The notes beneath the pieces were generated by a model, which saw only the letters and a list, made by a program, of their open reading frames with translations, was not told the DNA's origin and ran no database searches. Both the position numbers and the translations under genes were made by a program. A DNA stretch of 38,096 nt from Pseudomonadota bacterium. GTDB taxonomy: Bacteria > Pseudomonadota > Gammaproteobacteria > Burkholderiales > Burkholderiaceae_C. The stretch is taken from assembly GCA_023438115.1 (NCBI GenBank), contig JAEZEB010000035.1, positions 1-38,096 of the forward strand, written 5' to 3'. This document shows positions 1-7,097 of the stretch, piece by piece (within the stretch, counting starts at the first letter, position 1; the number at the start of each line of letters is the position of its first letter).

Positions 1-258
1 GCGCTTGCGTCGCAGCCGCGCAGCCTCCTGGCGCCTGTGCCGGTGCAGCCCGCGCAGTGGATCCTGCACTGCCAGGCGCGGCGTGCCTGCGACCTGGTCG
101 TGCTGCTGCGCCAGCCCGCGGACTCCATCGAGCGCGTGCTGCTGCAGAGCGTGGCCTGGCGCATCCTGGTGCACGGCGGAGCGGACGTGCTCGTCGTGCG
201 CACGCCTTCGGCGGCAGGAGTTCGCAGCCCATCGCAGGACTGCGTCGCCGCCGGCTAG
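1..258 (+). CDS. Universal stress protein (UspA family), C-terminal fragment
   Basis: This reading frame enters from the left edge and stops with TAG at 256-258, so only about 85 C-terminal residues are visible. It contains the typical end of a Usp domain: a hydrophobic strand (CDLVVLLRQP), then SVAWRILVHGGADVLVVR, matching the family pattern of a serine-rich helix followed by the last beta strand ending in DVLVV. Usp proteins are cytoplasmic nucleotide-binding stress proteins. The glycine-rich ATP-binding loop normally just before this helix is not well preserved here (residues PADSIERVLLQ take its place), so it may be a non-ATP-binding type. A Pro/Ser-rich tail follows the domain. The family call is fairly safe from the last strand; the N-terminus is outside the window. 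Confidence 0.6.
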   Translation, partial: ALASQPRSLLAPVPVQPAQWILHCQARRACDLVVLLRQPADSIERVLLQSVAWRILVHGGADVLVVRTPSAAGVRSPSQDCVAAG

Positions 259-282
259 CCGCCGCGACGCGCAGCGAGCCGG

Positions 283-1176
283 ATGCGCGCGACGCGGGCC
301 CTGCTGCAGCGCCTCTCCGCCGTGCCGCGCATGCTGCGGTCCGCCTGGCGCGAGTACGAGCGCGACTACGCGCGCTACTACGCGGGCGCGATCGTCTTCT
401 ACGCACTGGTCTCCCTGGTTCCGCTGCTGCTGCTGCTCCTGGGCACCGTCGGCGTGCTCCTGAGGCATTCGCGTGTCGTCGATGCGCGCGCCCGGCAACT
501 GCTCGATGCCATCGAGGCGGGCTTCGGCGCCGACCTGCGCGAGGCGACCGTGCGCCTCTCGGACCAGCTCCAGCAAGGCTCGCTGGTGGTCACCATCCTC
601 AGCCTCGCGGGCCTGCTCTTCACCGCCTCCAGGCTGTTCCATCACCTGCGCATGACCTTCCGCGCGCTCTGGAAGCACGAGTCGCCGCTGTCCTCGGGCG
701 CGCTGCTCACCATCGTGCTGCGCACGGCGGTGGAGAAGGCGAAGGCCGTGGTGGGCGCGCTCGCCGGCGGCGCGCTGCTGCTGCTGGCCATCGTGCTCGA
801 GGTCGTGCTGCACTGGCTGGTGCTGCGCACGCCCCGCGTTCCGTGGCCCAACGAGGCAGCAACGCAGTGGCTCGGCATCCTGGCATTGCTCGTGCTGGTG
901 CCCGGCGTCTTCGCGCTGCTGCTTCGCTACCTGCCTCCCGCGACGGTCGCGTGGCGCCACGTGCTGCCGGCTTCGATGCTGTGCGGCATGGCCTGGCTGA
1001 TCGGCTTCGAGCTCGTCGCGCTCTATGGCGTGGGCGTGGGAACACGCTTCGGCGCGTACGGCGCGCTCGGCGGCTTGCTCGTCGCGATGGTGTGGATGAA
1101 CCTCAGCACGCAGCTGCTGTTCCTCGGCGCGGAGTTCAGCAAGCTCGCGGCGTCCAGCCGCGATCAAGCGGCATAG
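283..1176 (+). CDS. YihY/virulence factor BrkB family inner-membrane protein
   Basis: A 297-residue integral membrane protein. A cytoplasmic N-terminal stretch contains the family hallmark WREYERDYARYYAGAIVFYA (residues about 23-42), followed by about six hydrophobic segments, including the LLLLLLGTVGVLL helix and a final helix with GALGGLLVAMVWMNLSTQLL, where the family has its conserved W-x-N/Y region and a glutamate (GAEFSK). BrkB/YihY proteins were once called ribonuclease BN; that activity belongs to another protein, and their true role is unsettled (envelope or transport). The ATG at 283 lies 24 bases after the stress-protein stop, so the two may be co-transcribed. Length is normal for the family. 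Confidence in the family is high, in function low. Confidence 0.9.
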   Translation: MRATRALLQRLSAVPRMLRSAWREYERDYARYYAGAIVFYALVSLVPLLLLLLGTVGVLLRHSRVVDARARQLLDAIEAGFGADLREATVRLSDQLQQGSLVVTILSLAGLLFTASRLFHHLRMTFRALWKHESPLSSGALLTIVLRTAVEKAKAVVGALAGGALLLLAIVLEVVLHWLVLRTPRVPWPNEAATQWLGILALLVLVPGVFALLLRYLPPATVAWRHVLPASMLCGMAWLIGFELVALYGVGVGTRFGAYGALGGLLVAMVWMNLSTQLLFLGAEFSKLAASSRDQAA

Positions 1177-1200
1177 ACCCAAGGTCCCATGCGCGCGCGT

Positions 1201-1228
1201 CTTGTGCGGATGCAATCGACCCTATATT
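1201..1228 (+). promoter_or_regulatory. Candidate sigma-70 promoter for the small secreted protein
   Basis: TATATT at 1223-1228 matches five of six bases of a -10 box. The best -35 candidate is CTTGTG/TTGTGC at 1201-1207, 15-16 bases upstream, which is a weak match with slightly short spacing. It lies about 40 bases before the ATG at 1267 and stands out in very GC-rich surroundings. Found by eye only. Confidence 0.35.
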
Positions 1229-1266
1229 GGGTGTGTCCCACCGAGCATTCACGCAAGGAGTCCATC

Positions 1267-1635
1267 ATGCAGTCCGCCTCCCAAGTCGTGTCCACGGTCC
1301 TGATCGCGGGAGCCGCCTTCTTCACCGCCACGCCCGGCGTCTCGCACGCCGCTTCCGCCTGCGACGATCCGCGCGTCGACACCGCCGCGTGCCAGCGCGA
1401 GAAGGCCGCCGCCGCCGCGGAGAAACGCGACGGCTCCCTGGTCACCAAGGGAGAGGAGCAATACCGGGCCAACGCCTTGCGCCGCTGCGAGCACCAGCCC
1501 GAAGGGCCCGCGCGCGAATCGTGCCACCAGCGCGTCATGGGCGCCGGCAACACCACCACGACCGGCAGCGTCCGGGGCGGCGGCACCCTGTCGACGAACG
1601 AGATCGTCATCCAGCCGGGCTCGCCCGCGAACTGA
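1267..1635 (+). CDS. Small secreted Cys-containing hypothetical protein
   Basis: A 122-residue protein of unknown function. The first about 28 residues form a clear Sec signal peptide: hydrophobic VLIAGAAFFTA, then SHAASA, with probable cleavage after an Ala. The mature part is polar, has an Ala/Lys/Glu-rich segment (REKAAAAAEKRD) that may be helical, and four cysteines (roughly residues 36, 44, 75, 85) that could form two disulfides in the periplasm. The C-terminal third is Gly/Thr-rich and probably disordered. The ATG at 1267 is preferred over an in-frame start at 1189 because AAGGAG stands at 1255-1260 with good spacing and the signal peptide begins directly there. It is followed by a hairpin. 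I do not recognise the family. Confidence 0.75.
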   Translation: MQSASQVVSTVLIAGAAFFTATPGVSHAASACDDPRVDTAACQREKAAAAAEKRDGSLVTKGEEQYRANALRRCEHQPEGPARESCHQRVMGAGNTTTTGSVRGGGTLSTNEIVIQPGSPAN

Positions 1636-1641
1636 ACGCGC

Positions 1642-1662
1642 CGGACGCACGCAGCGCGTCCG
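1642..1662 (+). terminator. Hairpin after the small secreted protein gene
   Basis: A perfect 7-bp stem, CGGACGC at 1642-1648 and GCGTCCG at 1656-1662, with a 7-base loop, begins 7 bases after the stop codon at 1635. No T-run follows, so a classic intrinsic terminator is not shown. In GC-rich genomes such stems occur by chance, so this is a weak call. Confidence 0.3.
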
Positions 1663-1804
1663 CTTCGTCGTGTCGCCTGCCGGAACTGTCCATCCACGCG
1701 CGGGACCTTACCGCCGGTTCCATCCCTGCCTGCGCGCCTGCCGCCTAGGTGTTTTGCGCAAGCAGGGAGCAGCAATCCGATGGATCGTCAAAGGACGATC
1801 ACGC

Positions 1805-1832
1805 TTGACACGGCGGCGGCGCACTTTACAGA
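1805..1832 (+). promoter_or_regulatory. Candidate promoter of the response regulator gene
   Basis: A perfect TTGACA -35 box at 1805-1810 is followed after 16 bases by TACAGA at 1827-1832, a poor -10 match (three of six). It lies about 40 bases before the start codon at 1875 in an intergenic stretch of 239 bases. The -35 is convincing and the -10 is not; an activator-assisted promoter would fit. Confidence 0.4.
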
Positions 1833-1874
1833 CTCTTTCCTGGCTGCCGCAGTCAAGCACGCAAGGGAGAGAAC

Positions 1875-2546
1875 ATGAACACGCATCCCAGCCTGGAGGC
1901 GCGGCACGCCGTCGCCGCCCAGCCGCTTCCCGACCCGGTGATCCATATCGTCGACGACGATCCGGGCGTGTCCACGGCGCTGGCGCGCCTGCTGGCCGCG
2001 AGCTGCCACGAGGTGCGCCAGCATCCGGACGCGCAGGAATTCCTGCAGACCTACGAGTCCGGGCATGGCTGCCTGCTGGTGGACGTGTGGATGCCGGGCA
2101 TCGACGGCCTCGAGCTGCAGGCACGCCTGGCGCAGCGCGGCGACTGCCCGCCCATCATCTTCCTCACCTGCTGCGCCGACGTGTCGACCTGCGCCTGCGC
2201 CATGCGCGGCGGCGCCGTCGACTACCTGACCAAGCCGGTGGACGAGGAGCTGCTGCTGCCCGCGATCGACCGCGCGCTCGCGCACAGCGCCTCGCTGCTC
2301 GGCGCGCGGCGCCTGCAGTCCACCATCGAGGGACGCCTGAAGACCTTGACGCCGCGCGAGCGCGAGGTGCTCACGCACGTGATGAACGGCCGGCTGAACA
2401 AGCAGATCGCCGCGGACCTGGGCAGCGCCGAGAAGACGGTGAAGGTGCACCGCGCGCGGGCGATGGAGAAGATGGGCGTGCGCTCCGTGGCGGAGCTGGT
2501 GCGCATGGTGGAGCGCGCGCGCGCGGCGGCTTCCAGGCTGTCCTGA
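1875..2546 (+). CDS. FixJ/NarL-type response regulator (receiver + LuxR HTH)
   Basis: A 223-residue two-component response regulator. The receiver domain spans residues about 21-135: acidic pocket D27-D29 (VDDDP), phospho-acceptor D70 in LLVDVWMPG, T98 and K120 in LTKPVDEE. A GerE/LuxR DNA-binding domain follows at about 158-215, starting LTPREREVLTHVM and ending EKMGVRSVAEL. Once phosphorylated it should act as a transcription factor in the FixJ/TodT/StyR manner. The start has a good ribosome site (GGGAGA at 1864-1869). There is no histidine kinase beside it, so it is an orphan in this window. The exporter gene 32 bases downstream is probably co-transcribed and may be a target, which is inference only. 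Confidence 0.92.
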   Translation: MNTHPSLEARHAVAAQPLPDPVIHIVDDDPGVSTALARLLAASCHEVRQHPDAQEFLQTYESGHGCLLVDVWMPGIDGLELQARLAQRGDCPPIIFLTCCADVSTCACAMRGGAVDYLTKPVDEELLLPAIDRALAHSASLLGARRLQSTIEGRLKTLTPREREVLTHVMNGRLNKQIAADLGSAEKTVKVHRARAMEKMGVRSVAELVRMVERARAAASRLS

Positions 2547-2578
2547 GCGGGCGCGCCGGAGAGGCGCGGGGGGAAGGC

Positions 2579-3892
2579 ATGGGCGCGCCCGTCCTCCCGC
2601 CCACGCCCGCCGCGGCCGCGGCGCTGCTGCGCCTGCTGTCCCAGCTGGGGCACGTGCTGCTCTCCAGCGGCGAGGTGGTGCGGCTGGTCGAGGACACGGT
2701 GCAGCGCATCGCGGTCGCGCACGGCGCGCGCCGCATCAGCATCGTCGCGTTTCCCACCGCGCTCTTCGTGCAGTTCGAGGACGACGGCGGCCTGCACCTG
2801 GAGTTCACGTCGCACAAGGGCGTGGACCTGCGCTTCGACCAGATCGAGGAGATCTTCGCGCTGGCCAACGATGCCGCGCACGCCGACTTCGCGCCGGAAG
2901 AGGGACTGCGCCGGCTGGCCGCGATCCTGGAGCGGCCGCCGGTTCTGCCGCTTCCGGCCAAGGCCGGCGGCCACATGCTGGCCAGCGCCGGCATCGCCTT
3001 GCTGCTGCAACCGACGCTGGGCGCGATGGTCGCGGCGGCCGGCCTGGGCCTCATGGTGGGCGTGCTGAAGCTCTTCGCCGCCAACCGCGGCATGCTCTCG
3101 AACCTGCTGCCGACCACGGCCGCCTTCCTCGTCGCAGCCGTCGCGCTCGCGGGCAGCCACTACGGCTTCTTCTCCAGCAGTCCGCTCAACGTGCTGCTGG
3201 CTGCGGTGGTGACGCTGCTGCCCGGCGGCGCGCTGGCGGTGGCGACCATGGAGCTGGCCTACGGCGGCATGGTGTCGGGCGCGGTGCGCTTCGTGGCGGG
3301 ATTGCTGCAGCTGGCCTTCCTGATCCTCGGCATGGTGATGGCGGCCTCGCTGGTGGGGCTGCCGCCGGATCGCCTGCTGGCCCAGGGCGCGCAGGGATCG
3401 CTGGGACCCTGGGCCGGCTGGGCCGGCGTAGTGCTGTTCGGCATCGGCCACGTGCTGCACTACTCCGCGCGCCTGCGCACGCTGCCCTGGGTCTTCCTGG
3501 TGCTGACCATCGCGCAGACGGGGCACCTGCTGGGCAACGCGGCCTTCGGCGGCTACATGGGCGGCTTCGTCGGCGCGCTCGTGGTGACGCCCACGGTGTA
3601 CCTGATCCAGTACCAGCTGGGCGGCCCGCCCGCCATCACCAACTTCCTGCCGGCGCTGTGGCTGCTGGTGCCGGGCGCGCTCGGCGCGACGGGGCTGGCG
3701 GGCCTGGTGGCGGAAGACCATCTCGCCGGCCTGCAGGACTTCGTGACGGCACTGTTTTCCATCGTGGCCATCGCGTTCGGTGCATTGTTCGGGGCAGGCC
3801 TCTACGACCAGTTGGTCGAGCCGATCTTCCGCCGCGGCGGCGCCGTGCTTGCGCAGCCCTGGGTGTTCTCGTGGCCGCGGCGTGGCAAGTGA
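2579..3892 (+). CDS. ThrE-family threonine/serine exporter
   Basis: A 437-residue protein with the two-part ThrE architecture. The N-terminal about 150 residues are the soluble DUF1212-type domain (LLRLLSQLGHVLLSSGEVVRLVEDTV, then a mixed alpha/beta region up to LERPP). A membrane domain of about ten hydrophobic segments follows (for example GIALLLQPTLGAMVAAAGLG and TTAAFLVAAVALAG) with the conserved LLPGGALAVATMELAYGGMVSG in the middle. Family members export threonine and serine across the inner membrane; the substrate here is inferred. The frame is open far upstream, but the ATG at 2579 is chosen because it fits the family N-terminus, has a purine-rich GGGGGAAGG just before it, and follows the regulator stop by 32 bases. 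It converges with the next gene, with only 12 bases between stops. Confidence 0.85.
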   Translation: MGAPVLPPTPAAAAALLRLLSQLGHVLLSSGEVVRLVEDTVQRIAVAHGARRISIVAFPTALFVQFEDDGGLHLEFTSHKGVDLRFDQIEEIFALANDAAHADFAPEEGLRRLAAILERPPVLPLPAKAGGHMLASAGIALLLQPTLGAMVAAAGLGLMVGVLKLFAANRGMLSNLLPTTAAFLVAAVALAGSHYGFFSSSPLNVLLAAVVTLLPGGALAVATMELAYGGMVSGAVRFVAGLLQLAFLILGMVMAASLVGLPPDRLLAQGAQGSLGPWAGWAGVVLFGIGHVLHYSARLRTLPWVFLVLTIAQTGHLLGNAAFGGYMGGFVGALVVTPTVYLIQYQLGGPPAITNFLPALWLLVPGALGATGLAGLVAEDHLAGLQDFVTALFSIVAIAFGALFGAGLYDQLVEPIFRRGGAVLAQPWVFSWPRRGK

Positions 3893-3904
3893 TCGGCAGC
3901 GCGT

Positions 3905-4669
3905 TCAGCCGCGAGGCCCGGCCGCCTGGAACACCGCCACGGCGATGCTGTTGCGATCCAGCAGGCGCAGGGAGTCGCCCGCGATGTGCCAGCCGGTCAC
4001 GGCGTCCAGCACGCGCAGGAACGCTTCTTCCTGCGCCATGCCGGCCGGGCAGGCCCGGCGCACCGAGCGGATGCGGGGCGACAGCACCAGGCGGTGCTGT
4101 TCGAGGCGGTAGCGGCCGTCCAGCCGGTTGCACCCGGTGGAACCGACGATGCGCCGCCGCGGCGGACGCAGGACGAGGAGGGGCGGCGCGACCGATGGAT
4201 CGACCGCGCGGCCTTCCAGCGTGGTGAGGCGCCAGGACGTGCCCTCCAGCGGGCGGTTGCCGTGCACCGCGACGCAGTGGGCCTGCGGCTCGAGGGCGAT
4301 GAAGCGGTCCACCACCAGCACCGGATGCGTGCCGCCGCCCTCCATCCGCTCGCGCGTCGCGATGTGGCCCTCCAGCCAGGCGACCAGTCCCACGCCGGGC
4401 GCGGGGCGCGCGGCGAGATAGGCTTCCTGCAGCCGCACGTTGTCGCCTTCCGCGGCGACGGGAAAGCGGTTGCCGCTCACGCAGTCGGTGAAGGAGCCCG
4501 AATCCGCCATGTAGGTGTAGAGGCCCTGCATCCGCGTGCCGGGCAATGTCGCTCCCGCCTGCTGCGCGTGCCCCGACCCGGGCGCGGAAAGGAGGAGCAG
4601 CCCGCCGGCCGCGAGCAACCAGGTCCTGCGCGAAACGCTGGGCTCGCGCTGCATCGAAGACGTGGGCAT
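3905..4669 (-). CDS. Secreted META (HslJ-like) domain protein
   Basis: A 254-residue exported protein. Residues about 1-37 form a signal peptide with a twin-arginine-like start (SRRTWLLAAGGLLLL) and cleavage near GHAQQ. Residues about 45-140 resemble the COG3015/NlpE-like domain that often precedes META (GLYTYMADSGSFTDC, then LVVDRFIALEP). From about 150 comes a META domain: LEGTSWRLTTLEG, then GSTGCNRLDGRYRLE and a conserved late Cys (RRACPAGM). META proteins such as HslJ are linked to stress and antibiotic tolerance; the molecular role is unknown. The ATG at 4669 is chosen because GGGAG lies 6 bases upstream; the frame is open further up without a plausible start. No lipobox Cys is seen, so it is probably soluble in the periplasm. 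Confidence 0.8.
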   Translation of the reverse strand: MPTSSMQREPSVSRRTWLLAAGGLLLLSAPGSGHAQQAGATLPGTRMQGLYTYMADSGSFTDCVSGNRFPVAAEGDNVRLQEAYLAARPAPGVGLVAWLEGHIATRERMEGGGTHPVLVVDRFIALEPQAHCVAVHGNRPLEGTSWRLTTLEGRAVDPSVAPPLLVLRPPRRRIVGSTGCNRLDGRYRLEQHRLVLSPRIRSVRRACPAGMAQEEAFLRVLDAVTGWHIAGDSLRLLDRNSIAVAVFQAAGPRG

Positions 4670-4817
4670 GTCCAACTCCCGCCGGGCCGTGGCGCCCGAT
4701 GCATCCAGTCTTGCGCGCGCGGTGGCCGCCGGCAATACGACCAAGGTCCGACCCGCGTGCTTGCGCGCGGCGATGCGATCCTGCATGCTCGGGCGCCATC
4801 CCCACCCGGAGTTGCCC

Positions 4818-5273
4818 ATGATCGAAACGCGTCCGCTGTTCCAGATCCGCCTGCAGGTGCCGCAGGTGCTCGACATCGGCGACACGCCGCTCGGGCGCCG
4901 GCGCATCGCCGCCGTGGCCGGAGGCGACTTCGAAGGCGAGCGCCTGCGCGGCACCGTGGTGCCCGCGCCCGCCGGCGACTGGCTGCTGCAGCGGCAGGAC
5001 GGCGTGACCGTGCTCGATGTGCGCCTGCTGCTGCGCACCGACGACGGCGAGCACATCTACATGGCCTACCGCGGCCTGCGCCATGCCCCGCCCGAGGTGA
5101 TGGCGCGCCTCGCCGCCGGCGAGTCGGTGGACCCGAAGAGCTACTACTTCCGTGTCGCGCCGGTGTTCGAGACCGCGTCGCAGAAGTACGCATGGATCAA
5201 CAAGATCGTGGCCGTGGGCACCGGGCGCCGCGAAGCCAGCGGGCCGATCTATTCGGTCGAGGAAGTGCTGTAG
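4818..5273 (+). CDS. DUF3237 domain protein
   Basis: A 151-residue cytoplasmic protein that is entirely one DUF3237 domain. It begins with the family pattern of a short strand followed by LxVxxPxxxG (FQIRLQVPQVLDIGDTPLG), then GRRRIAAVAGGDFEGERLRG, GDWLLQRQDGVTVLDVR, and ends with AWINKIVAVGTGRRE. DUF3237 proteins are small beta-barrels of unknown activity, often near catabolic enzymes. The ATG at 4818 is chosen over an in-frame start at 4536, because the upstream part overlaps the divergent META gene and looks unlike the family; GGAGTT at 4808-4813 could serve as ribosome site. It is probably co-transcribed with the next gene, 14 bases downstream. Confidence 0.85.
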   Translation: MIETRPLFQIRLQVPQVLDIGDTPLGRRRIAAVAGGDFEGERLRGTVVPAPAGDWLLQRQDGVTVLDVRLLLRTDDGEHIYMAYRGLRHAPPEVMARLAAGESVDPKSYYFRVAPVFETASQKYAWINKIVAVGTGRREASGPIYSVEEVL

Positions 5274-5287
5274 CGGGCGCACGCACC

Positions 5288-5629
5288 ATGACGGACGAAC
5301 AGTTCTGGCAGGCCGAAGAGCGCTTCTGGCTCGACGCGGACGTGTACGACACGATGCTCGATGCGCAGTGCCTGATGGTCTTCCCGGGCCTGGGCCTCAT
5401 GCAGGGTGCGCAGGCCATCCGCGATAGCCTGCGCAACGCACCGCGCTGGAGCGGGGTGGCGATGTCCGAACGCATCGTGGTGCGCGCGGGCGAGCAGGTC
5501 GTCGTCCTCGGCTACCGGGCCGAGGGCCGGCGCGGCGATGCCGAACCCTATGTGGCCTGGTGCTCGAGCACCTATCGCCGTGACGGCGCCAGGTGGCTGC
5601 TGGTGCAGCACCAGCACACGCCGGCCTAA
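5288..5629 (+). CDS. NTF2-like / SnoaL-DUF4440-type protein
   Basis: A 113-residue protein with the NTF2-like cone fold pattern: an N-terminal helix (EQFWQAEERFWLDADVYDTM), a strand with LMVFPGLGLMQGAQAIRDSL, where this superfamily defines its pocket, then antiparallel strands ending RDGARWLLVQHQHTP, the usual W-x-L-V-x-x-H-x-S/T finish. Members range from enzymes (ketosteroid isomerase, SnoaL) to ligand-binding subunits, so no reaction can be assigned. It starts 14 bases after the DUF3237 gene and probably shares its transcript. A strong ribosome site is not visible. Confidence 0.75.
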   Translation: MTDEQFWQAEERFWLDADVYDTMLDAQCLMVFPGLGLMQGAQAIRDSLRNAPRWSGVAMSERIVVRAGEQVVVLGYRAEGRRGDAEPYVAWCSSTYRRDGARWLLVQHQHTPA

Positions 5630-5675
5630 AGTACCTGCCTAAGCAAATCCGCGAACCTGAACGAGGAGGCGAACG

Positions 5676-5918
5676 ATGCTCCAGCTGCGTCCCAACTGCG
5701 AATGCTGCGACAAGGACCTGCCGCCCGACGCGGCGGCCCTCATCTGCAGCTTCGAGTGCACCTTCTGCCCGGAATGCGCGCACGGCGTGCTGGCCGGCCA
5801 GTGCCCCAATTGCGGCGGCAACTTCTCGCCGCGGCCCGTGCGGCCCGCGCGCCTGCTGGCGAAATATCCGCCTTCCACCGAACGGGTGGTGAAGGCGGGC
5901 GGCTGCGTGGCCGCCTAG
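5676..5918 (+). CDS. DUF1272 small Cys-rich protein
   Basis: An 80-residue protein whose N-terminal about 55 residues are a DUF1272 domain: CECCDKDLPPDA, CSFECTFCPECAHGVL and CPNCGGNF provide eleven cysteines in C-x-C-C and C-x2-C pairs that almost certainly bind metal, probably zinc in a treble-clef-like arrangement. The tail (ARLLAKYPPSTERVV) fits the family's usual RP(x)n-PxS ending. The role of the family is unknown. GAGGAGG at 5661-5667 gives a good ribosome site. It ends 16 bases before the stop of a convergent tiny gene that is also cysteine-bearing. Confidence 0.9.
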   Translation: MLQLRPNCECCDKDLPPDAAALICSFECTFCPECAHGVLAGQCPNCGGNFSPRPVRPARLLAKYPPSTERVVKAGGCVAA

Positions 5919-5934
5919 TCTTGCGGATCCGGCG

Positions 5935-6075
5935 TCAGCCGTCGCGATACACCAGCAACTGCTCTCCACACTTGCGGCAGCGGACCAGGCGCCTCTCGCG
6001 CAGCAGGTACATCCACCATCTGCGGTGCATGCGGTCGTAGTCCCGCGGGCTGCAATCGCACCATCCCATACGCAT
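5935..6075 (-). CDS. 46-residue CxC/CxxC small protein
   Basis: A short gene that conventional length cutoffs miss. It reads ATG at 6075 to TGA at 5935 and encodes 46 residues beginning MRMGWCDCSPRDYDR, with a Trp-Arg-rich middle (MHRRWWMYLLRERR) and an end VRCRKCGEQLLVYRDG. The C-x-C and C-x2-C pairs suggest a single zinc-ribbon-like knuckle. The upstream sequence on the minus strand carries AAGGGGG seven to eight bases before the ATG, a convincing ribosome site. Basic and aromatic residues suggest nucleic-acid or membrane contact, but that is guesswork. It converges with the DUF1272 gene. I do not know a named family. Confidence 0.6.
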   Translation of the reverse strand: MRMGWCDCSPRDYDRMHRRWWMYLLRERRLVRCRKCGEQLLVYRDG

Positions 6076-6225
6076 GGCTATCCCCCTTGAGCGGGGATTC
6101 TGCGTGCGGACCATCGCGTACCAGCGTTCCTGCAGGGATCGTTACGTCGGTCACAGCCGAGCCCCGGCGCGCCCGGCCGGTGGAACGGACCTGACAGCTT
6201 GTCACGCGCGCGAGGCGCGTCGCTG

Positions 6226-6852
6226 CTATTCGCGCGGGTTGTCGCACGCGCGTCCGGCCGCGGGACGATCCTCGCGCCGCAGCTCGCGCGATTCGCGCGC
6301 CGAAGTGCTCGCGAAGGCGTGATCGGACCGCAGGCCAGCCGCGGGCATCGAGCCACGCGCGGAACCGGCGCGCTCGGAACTCCAGCCCTCGCGGGTCGCC
6401 GCTTCGCCGAGTTCCTCGGTGTGCACGCCGACGCCGGCCTCGTACACCATCTTCCCGCCCAGCCAGCCGGAGATCGACAGCAGCAGGATCGCGATCACCG
6501 ACAGCAGCAGCGTGGTGCCCTCCGCCGGTGCACCACCGTCGTCACGGCGCATCCAGGCGTTGACGATGTACAGCGCCACGACGATGAGGTTCAGGCCCAT
6601 GTGCTTGAGGGCGGTGGAACGGATCGGCTTGTCGCGCAGCGACAGGAGGTCGATCAGCCCGGGCAGCGCGGCGGCCAGCGCGCCGATGATGCCGCCCACC
6701 ATCGCGAAGTACGCGGCCGATGCCCAGGCCTCCGGCGAATCGGAGACCCTGGCGATGATGTCGCACACGAGGGAAGACAGCCACAGGCCGATGGGGAGGG
6801 TCACCAGCATGGGGTGGATGGGGTGGCCGGCGATTTGGGCGGGGGTGCGCAT
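6226..6852 (-). CDS. DUF2231 inner-membrane protein
   Basis: A 208-residue protein. Residues about 5-150 form a DUF2231 domain, with the diagnostic start GHPIHPMLVTLPIGLW and four transmembrane helices (ending in LLLSVIAILLLSISGWLGGKMVYE). The conserved GWLGG and E (VYEAGVGV) are present. The C-terminal about 50 residues are Arg/Ser/Ala-rich, low in complexity and probably cytoplasmic. The family is of unknown function and sometimes sits near cytochromes or stress genes. GGAGG is placed 4-5 bases before the ATG and is part of a perfect 10-bp palindrome (GGAGGCCTCC, 6854-6863), which could hide the ribosome site in a hairpin. Confidence in the family is high. Confidence 0.85.
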   Translation of the reverse strand: MRTPAQIAGHPIHPMLVTLPIGLWLSSLVCDIIARVSDSPEAWASAAYFAMVGGIIGALAAALPGLIDLLSLRDKPIRSTALKHMGLNLIVVALYIVNAWMRRDDGGAPAEGTTLLLSVIAILLLSISGWLGGKMVYEAGVGVHTEELGEAATREGWSSERAGSARGSMPAAGLRSDHAFASTSARESRELRREDRPAAGRACDNPRE

Positions 6853-7057
6853 GGAGGCCTCCGGTGTTCAGATACCTGCCGCAACATTGGGATGGGCGAC
6901 GGGAAGTGCGGGTAGGACAACGATGGGATGCAGGCGGCGGCGCGTCTTGCGATGAGCAATTTGGACCAGGGCGGAGCGCTCAAGGAGGTTTGGGCTCGAA
7001 CGCAGCAGTTCTCTGCTCAGCCGTTTCCCAACCTCTCCCATGGGATGTGCGACGCGC

Positions 7058-7063
7058 TATAAC
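7058..7063 (+). promoter_or_regulatory. Candidate -10 box before the methyltransferase gene
   Basis: TATAAC at 7058-7063 is a five-of-six match to a -10 box and lies 35 bases before the ATG at 7098. I see no convincing -35 box at the right distance (7035-7041 is a poor match). Offered as a weak candidate only. Confidence 0.25.
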
Positions 7064-7097
7064 CTTGCTTCCGCCAAACGAGAGGGAAGGCAGGAGC

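Noticed and set aside
1670..2578. N-terminal extension of the ThrE reading frame
   Set aside because: It overlaps the response regulator, whose motifs are intact, and shows no similarity to the exporter family.
2222..3721. A 499-codon frame on the minus strand
   Set aside because: It is antisense to the ThrE exporter and response regulator and has a Gln/Arg/His-rich composition typical of antisense frames.
6854..6863. Palindrome GGAGGCCTCC before DUF2231 as an operator
   Set aside because: It is short, built from the ribosome site, and such GC palindromes are common in this DNA. It is mentioned with the gene only.
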